DNA of 64,000 nucleotides from CAITSH01 sp025356665 (GTDB taxonomy: Bacteria > Pseudomonadota > Gammaproteobacteria > Burkholderiales > SG8-39), in assembly GCA_025356665.1 (NCBI GenBank), contig JANXRV010000129.1, positions 1 through 64,000 of the forward strand. Reading direction: 5' to 3'. The notes beneath the pieces were generated by a model, which searched no databases, had not been told where the DNA came from, and was given only the letters and a program-made list of their open reading frames with translations. The position numbers and the translations under genes were made by a program. How positions within the stretch are numbered: position 1 is the first letter of the stretch; the number at the start of each line of letters is the position of its first letter. Positions 59,311-64,000 of the stretch are shown in pieces.

Positions 59311-60273
59311 CTACTCGGCCTTGGCGCCGCTCGCCTTCACGAACGGACCGAGCTTGTCCATGTCGGTCCTGATGTAGGCGTCAAACTCGGCAAGCGGCAC
59401 GTTGCGTGCCGACAGGCCGAGCTTGGAAAACTCAGCCTTGATGTCCGGGTGATCCTGGGCGGTGCGCACTGCGCGGCTCAATTGCTCAAGGATCGCCGGC
59501 GATACCTTGGATGGCGCGAGCAGCCCGAACCAGGCGGTGTATTCGTAGTCGATACCGGCCTCGCGCGTGCTGGGCACCTCCAGGGGCGTTTTCATCGCAT
59601 CGCGCGTCGACACCCCCAGCGCCATCAATTTTCCCGACTTGATGTGCGTGAGCAGGAAGGCGGTGGGCACAAAGCTCACCTGTACCCGGCCGCTGATCAG
59701 GTCGGCGATGTAATCGGAGGAATTCTTGTAAGGCACATGCACGATATCGATGCCGGCAAGATTGCTGAAGTATGCCGCCGCAAGATGCGTCGAGGTGCCC
59801 ACGCCGGCCGAGGCGTAGTTGATACCGCCGGGCTTTGCCTTGGCCATCGCCACAAATTCACGCAGTGTCTTCGCGCCCAACTGCGGGCCCGCGACAATGA
59901 GGTAGGCCGACTCGGCCACCAGCGCAACACCGGAAAAATCACGCTTACTGTCATAGGACAGCTTGGTATAGAGCGTCGGGTTGATGGCATGCGTGGAATT
60001 GGCCATAAGCAGCGTGTAGCCATCGGACGCTGCTGTCGCCACCGATTGCGTGGCGATGGTGCCGCCGGCGCCAGGCCGGTTTTGCACGATCACCGGCTGG
60101 CCGAGGATTTCCTGCAGCTTTGGCGCGAAGGCGCGCGCGATAAGGTCGGTGGTGGTGCCGGTGGCGTAAGGCAACACCACGGTCACCGGCTTGGACGGAT
60201 ATTTATCCTGTGCAAAGGATGCAGAAACAACGAGCATCCCAAGCAAACTCAACACGAGACAAAAAAATTTCAT
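59311..60273 (-). CDS. Bug/TctC-family periplasmic solute-binding protein
   Basis: A 320-residue exported binding protein, signal MKFFCLVLSLLGMLVVSASF. YPSKPVTVVLPYATGTTTDL, NRPGAGGTIATQ and DGYTLLMANS are the usual marks. GAGGGTG is suitably placed before ATG 60273; GTG 60279 is too near. It lies convergent with the cupin and divergent from the molybdenum hydroxylase. Confidence 0.92.
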   Translation of the reverse strand: MKFFCLVLSLLGMLVVSASFAQDKYPSKPVTVVLPYATGTTTDLIARAFAPKLQEILGQPVIVQNRPGAGGTIATQSVATAASDGYTLLMANSTHAINPTLYTKLSYDSKRDFSGVALVAESAYLIVAGPQLGAKTLREFVAMAKAKPGGINYASAGVGTSTHLAAAYFSNLAGIDIVHVPYKNSSDYIADLISGRVQVSFVPTAFLLTHIKSGKLMALGVSTRDAMKTPLEVPSTREAGIDYEYTAWFGLLAPSKVSPAILEQLSRAVRTAQDHPDIKAEFSKLGLSARNVPLAEFDAYIRTDMDKLGPFVKASGAKAE

Positions 60274-60420
60274 ACTCACCCTCGAATGCCGCAGTGCGGC
60301 AGCTATTTTTATGATTTTCTGTGGCTATAATACAAGCTCCGAACATCTTACAGGCAGCTCAGTTCTTGTGCGTATTTCCATTTTGAAAATCTTCAGGGCG
60401 GCTGGATTGAAGTTCTACTG

Positions 60421-60906
60421 ATGAATACACAGACATTCATCTTCGAGGTAAACGGGCAGCAGCAATCTATTACGCTACCCCCAGATACTCCGCTCCTATA
60501 TGTGCTGCGCAACGACCTAAAACTCAAAGGGACACGCTTCGGCTGTGGCCTTGGGCAGTGCGGTTCATGCACTGTCCTTCTTAACGGTCGTAGCATTCAA
60601 TCGTGCAACACTCCAGTCTGGGCTGTCGCGGGAAAAAGAGTTACCACAATAGAAGGACTGGGCAGCCCCGAAAGCCTCCACCCCCTGCAGCAGGCGATCC
60701 TTGACGAACAAGCTGCTCAGTGCGGCTACTGCCTGAACGGTATCTTAATGAGTGCGAAGGCATTGCTTGACGAGAATCCGAATCCAAGCGAAGGTGATAT
60801 CCGAGAAAAATTAGACCGCAACCTCTGCCGCTGCGGCACTCACGGCCGGATTGTGCGCGCCATTCAGCGTGCATCTAAAGCAATCTCTGCGGAGGGGAAT
60901 AAATGA
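60421..60906 (+). CDS. 2Fe-2S subunit of a molybdenum hydroxylase
   Basis: A 161-residue protein with two [2Fe-2S] clusters: Cys42, Cys47, Cys50 and Cys62 in the plant-ferredoxin-like domain (GCGLGQCGSC), and Cys101, Cys104, Cys136 and Cys138 in the C-terminal helical domain. It belongs to the CoxS/xanthine dehydrogenase small-subunit family. It overlaps the Mo subunit gene by ATGA. Codons end in A or T more often than in the flanking genes. Confidence 0.94.
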   Translation: MNTQTFIFEVNGQQQSITLPPDTPLLYVLRNDLKLKGTRFGCGLGQCGSCTVLLNGRSIQSCNTPVWAVAGKRVTTIEGLGSPESLHPLQQAILDEQAAQCGYCLNGILMSAKALLDENPNPSEGDIREKLDRNLCRCGTHGRIVRAIQRASKAISAEGNK

Positions 60907-63029
60907 TCTTGGCTGCAAGCCCGCTTCCATTCGCGCTTGCGCAAAACCCCGGCCTCGAGCGGTGGGTACGCATCGACGCAGGGGGTAGTGTGGCGATAGG
61001 AACGGGAAAGGTTGAGATTGGACAGGGAATCACTTCTGCCCTCGCACAGATTGCCGCGGATGAACTTGACGTAGCCTACTCTCGCGTCCGCATGGTGCCT
61101 GCAAATACAGGGGAGAGTCCTGACGAGGGTGTTACCGCAGGAAGCCTGTCGGTCGAGCATAGCGGCGGCGCGCTGCGCCAAGCGTGCGCAGAGGTTCGCT
61201 ATGAACTCCTTAAGGTCGCAAGTGAATTGCTCAACATCCCACAGTCGAACCTCCTCGTTGAGGATGGAACTGTACGAGCACCAACAGGTGAGCACATCAC
61301 CTATTGGGAGCTCGCCTGCAAAGCAAATCTTGTACGCGAAGCCAATGGCTGCGCTAGACCAAAGTTGGTGAAGGATTTGCGATTGGTCGGAAAATCGCTG
61401 CCGCGCATTGATATACTGGAAAAAATTAGCGGCGCCGCATACGTTCAAGATCTTGAACTGCCGGGAATGCTACATGGCCGCGTGGCACGCCCGCCTTCGT
61501 ATCGCGCTACGCTATTGTCGATTGATACCACTCCTGTCGATTCGATGCCGGGAGTAAAAGCGGTGGTGCGAGCGGGGCGCTTTCTGGGCGTGGTTGCCTC
61601 GCGCGAGGAGTGGGCAATCGATGCAATGCAATCGCTCGCGAAGTCGGCGCAGTGGGCTGAGCAGGCGGATCTGCCAGATGTCGATGCACTGCCGGAATTC
61701 TTGCTCAGCACAACACATCACACAGAGACGCTGGTCGCGAAAGGACGCATTGTGCCTGACTCGCCCGCGCTTAGTGCAGTCTATAGCCGCCCATATCTCT
61801 CGCACGGATCCATAGGGCCATCATGTGCGCTCGCTTGCTGGCGGCATGAGAAACTGGAAGTGTGGACGCACAGCCAATCGATCCATCCACTGCGACGCGA
61901 CCTCAGTACAGCCCTAGGCGTTTCTGTGGAAAACATTACATTGCGCCATATGGAGGGCGCGGGTTGTTATGGTCACAACGGCGCTGATGACGTTGCAATG
62001 GATGCCGCACTGCTTGCGCGCGCAGTGCCTGGTCACCCAGTTCGCGTTCAGTGGATGCGCGAGGACGAATTCGGCTGGGAGCCGCTCGGGCCGGCGATGG
62101 CCGCGAAGTTGGAGGGCTCCATTGGCATTGACGGCAAGATAAATTCTTGGCGCCACGAACTCTGGAGCAATCGTCACATTATGCGTCCAGGACGCGATGC
62201 GAATCCGAGCCTGCTCGCCGCGTGGCACCTCGACACGGGATTTCAACCGCCCCCTTCTAGTGATACCGAATTCGCGAAGGGTGGTACAAGCCAGCGCAAC
62301 GTTATCCCACAATACGATTTTGCGAATGTTGAAATTGTACATCACGTATTAGATGCGATCCCTCTTAGGACCTCGACCATCCGTTCGATCGGCGGATATC
62401 TAAATGTATTTGCAATTGAATCTTTCATGGATGAGCTGGCACGCGAGGCGGGAGCCGATCCAGTTGAGTTTCGATTACGCCACCTAAGCGAACCTCGTGC
62501 GCGAGCTGTTATTGAGAAAGCAGCAAAAGTAGCCGGGTGGGAAGCCCCTATGGAGTCCCCGGGACGCGATTCGGTGAGGGGAAGAGGCATCGGGTTTGCG
62601 CGCTATAAGAACACCGGCGCGATCGCCGCAGTCATCGCGGAGGTCGAGATAGGTGAAGCTGTACGCCTATTGCGCTTTGTGGCTGTGCTTGATTGTGGTC
62701 GAATCATCAATCCAGACGGCGTAGCAAATCAGGTGGAGGGTGGCATTGTGCAAGCAGCGAGCTGGACACTTAAGGAACAGGTTCGTTTTGATCGGACGCG
62801 TATAACCTCACGATCCTGGGACGACTATCCGATCCTTAGCTTTAGTGAGGTACCGCCAGTGCAGGTCGTATTAATCGACCGACCTGATGAGCCTTCGGTT
62901 GGGGTCGGGGAAGCACTATCCGGGCCGACTGCCGCAGCAATTGCAAACGCCGTTGATGCCGCACTCGGCGAACGCGTGCGCGATCTTCCAATAACACGCG
63001 AGCGTCTTGTTGCGTTGATCAACCGGTAG
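60903..63029 (+). CDS. molybdenum-binding subunit of an aldehyde oxidase/IorB-like hydroxylase
   Basis: A 708-residue molybdopterin-cofactor protein. RIDAGGSVAIGTGKVEIGQG is the first domain, SIGGYLNVFAIESFMDELAR the substrate-site segment, and VGVGEALSGPTAAAIANAVD carries the catalytic Glu near the C-terminus. The N-terminus is short, ILAASPLPFALAQ, resembling the end of a Tat leader but without twin Arg. The organisation fits IorAB or nicotinate dehydrogenase-like enzymes, which hydroxylate N-heterocycles. No FAD subunit, cytochrome or maturation gene lies nearby. Confidence 0.9.
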   Translation: MILAASPLPFALAQNPGLERWVRIDAGGSVAIGTGKVEIGQGITSALAQIAADELDVAYSRVRMVPANTGESPDEGVTAGSLSVEHSGGALRQACAEVRYELLKVASELLNIPQSNLLVEDGTVRAPTGEHITYWELACKANLVREANGCARPKLVKDLRLVGKSLPRIDILEKISGAAYVQDLELPGMLHGRVARPPSYRATLLSIDTTPVDSMPGVKAVVRAGRFLGVVASREEWAIDAMQSLAKSAQWAEQADLPDVDALPEFLLSTTHHTETLVAKGRIVPDSPALSAVYSRPYLSHGSIGPSCALACWRHEKLEVWTHSQSIHPLRRDLSTALGVSVENITLRHMEGAGCYGHNGADDVAMDAALLARAVPGHPVRVQWMREDEFGWEPLGPAMAAKLEGSIGIDGKINSWRHELWSNRHIMRPGRDANPSLLAAWHLDTGFQPPPSSDTEFAKGGTSQRNVIPQYDFANVEIVHHVLDAIPLRTSTIRSIGGYLNVFAIESFMDELAREAGADPVEFRLRHLSEPRARAVIEKAAKVAGWEAPMESPGRDSVRGRGIGFARYKNTGAIAAVIAEVEIGEAVRLLRFVAVLDCGRIINPDGVANQVEGGIVQAASWTLKEQVRFDRTRITSRSWDDYPILSFSEVPPVQVVLIDRPDEPSVGVGEALSGPTAAAIANAVDAALGERVRDLPITRERLVALINR

Positions 63030-63204
63030 GCTTGCAACCAGCAAGCCTGGGCGAAAGATATAATCAGTGCTCAATGGAGTCGCACATGCTTTTTTCATCA
63101 AGGCTAAATGTTAAGCGTAGTTACAAAGATTGCCTTAAAAGGAAGAAGGCTCAGGCGTTAGAAATCGGCCGGATCATTTAGAAATGTAATTATGGGGGTG
63201 TGTT

Positions 63205-63876
63205 TTGGAAAGTTCGATTACGCTAACGGCGTCTGACGGGCACACTCTGTCGGCCTACCAAGCTCAACCAACAAATACGCCACTCGGTGCGTTGGTAATT
63301 CTTCAGGAGTTCTTCGGCGTTAATCAGCACATTCGCAATGTTGCTGACGGATACGCGGCTGATGGTTATCTTACGTTAGCTCCGGCGCTGTTTGATCGGG
63401 TAGAACGAGAAGTTGAACTACCGTATGATGCGGTCGGCATGACCAAGGGTCGCGAACTCCGTGCGGCACTAGCGCTAAACCAGACTTTGCTTGATGTGCA
63501 GGCGGCGATTTTGAGAGCGGGTTTGCTTGGGCCCGTCGGCGTGATCGGATACTGCTGGGGTGGCACGCTTGCGTATCTAAGTGCGACGAGACTTCAGGGA
63601 CTTAAATGCGCCGTCGGTTATTATGGGGCGCATATCGTAACGCATGCTACCGAGCGCGCACGGGTTCCAGTTATTTTGCATTTTGCCGAGCGGGACGAGT
63701 ACATTCCCCTCGTAGATATCGCGCGGATCCAAAAAGAGCATCCGGCAATGCCAATCCATTCCTACCCGGGTACCGAGCACGGATTTAATTGCGATGAACG
63801 CGAATTCTTTGAGCCTAAGAGTGCGGCTCTTGCGCGCCAAAGGACATTGAGTTTTATCGCGGAACACCTTCGCTAG
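63205..63876 (+). CDS. dienelactone hydrolase-family protein
   Basis: A 223-residue DLH-type hydrolase with Glu35 (QEFFGVN), nucleophile Cys117 in GYCWGG, Asp164 in AERDEYIP and His192 in EHGFN, so the complete set of active residues is visible. TTG 63205 is the start, with GGGGG about seven bases upstream. It follows the Mo hydroxylase by 175 bp on the same strand and shares its more AT-rich codon use, so it may act on the product of that enzyme. Confidence 0.92.
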   Translation: MESSITLTASDGHTLSAYQAQPTNTPLGALVILQEFFGVNQHIRNVADGYAADGYLTLAPALFDRVEREVELPYDAVGMTKGRELRAALALNQTLLDVQAAILRAGLLGPVGVIGYCWGGTLAYLSATRLQGLKCAVGYYGAHIVTHATERARVPVILHFAERDEYIPLVDIARIQKEHPAMPIHSYPGTEHGFNCDEREFFEPKSAALARQRTLSFIAEHLR

Positions 63877-64000
63877 CACACCAACTACAACCTCGATGCG
63901 AGCTGGCCTATTGAAGCCAGCAAGCATTGGCACTTCAAGCTGGCGCACGAGGCGAGCAAGCAACCACTGCATAAACTACAGGTAAGCGATTGGCTAATTC
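63877..64000 (+). other. open frame to the right edge, unidentified
   Basis: After the DLH stop the same frame stays open to the window end (NYNLDASWPIEASKHWHF, then KLAHEASKQPLHKL), but no start codon or family is visible. It may be readthrough, a gene remnant or chance. Confidence 0.25.

Overview
This is a GC-rich chromosomal window that looks like a betaproteobacterium of the order Burkholderiales. The evidence is the large number of Bug/TctC-type periplasmic solute-binding proteins (ten loci, none with a TctA/TctB permease nearby), LysR control, UbiD-type decarboxylases, many SDR enzymes, and a Shine-Dalgarno copy that mirrors a 16S 3' end of the type ending CCTCCTTTC. No rRNA, tRNA, complete insertion sequence, phage or CRISPR array is visible. 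The species cannot be named from the sequence.

Layout. 1-890: a 12-bp satellite at the left edge, then a duplicated intergenic repeat. 890-6471: a TctC protein, an exported methyltransferase-like protein and a large soluble GAF/PAS sensor histidine kinase. 6472-7177: non-coding, with two 11-bp satellites and a MITE-like element with 18-bp inverted ends and 11-bp flanking direct repeats. 7178-11272: an HpaI-type aldolase, an aconitase/LeuC-LeuD pair and a TctC protein, interrupted by a three-copy palindromic repeat array. 11324-17601: accessory region, more AT-rich in part, with a cupin, a HEPN/MNT toxin-antitoxin pair with a perfect 34-bp palindrome at its start, lipoproteins, an outer-membrane barrel protein, a small winged-helix protein and a PemK-like toxin with its partner. 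17809-21372: a PanE-like reductase, apparently starting at CTG, and an 806-residue alanine-rich coiled-coil membrane protein with 98-residue repeats.

21528-28986: catabolic cluster with a GlcG-like protein, an MhpA-like FAD monooxygenase, three TctC-type proteins (one without a signal peptide), an SDR and a divergent LysR regulator. 29047-29257: a compact transcription unit for a 29-residue peptide with an almost perfect anti-16S ribosome-binding site. 29318-37964: methyltransferase, small exported protein, MFS transporter, epimerase, two TctC proteins and two related NMT1/ThiY-like binding proteins. 38067-42924: two UbiD-family decarboxylases, head to head with a TctC gene between them. 42998-46331: two multiheme c-type cytochromes and a Gfo/Idh/MocA-like oxidoreductase.

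47014-58449: a long minus-strand block. In transcription order it runs from a complete Liv-type ABC transporter (binding protein, two permeases, two ATPases) through a dienelactone-hydrolase-like protein, an Asp/Glu-racemase-fold protein, an alpha/beta hydrolase, an SDR, a 2-keto-4-pentenoate-hydratase-like protein, a TctC protein and two more SDRs. This looks like uptake plus ring-cleavage-type catabolism of an organic acid or aromatic compound; the substrate is not known. A cupin diverges from it at 58705. 60421-63876: a molybdenum hydroxylase (2Fe-2S plus Mo subunit) and a second dienelactone hydrolase, with visibly less GC-biased codon use than the neighbours.

The best candidates for something undescribed are the 29-residue peptide unit, the HEPN/MNT module with its basic N-terminal extension and start-site palindrome, a dispersed 35-bp palindromic element found 3' of genes, and a 50-bp element shared upstream of two surface-protein genes.
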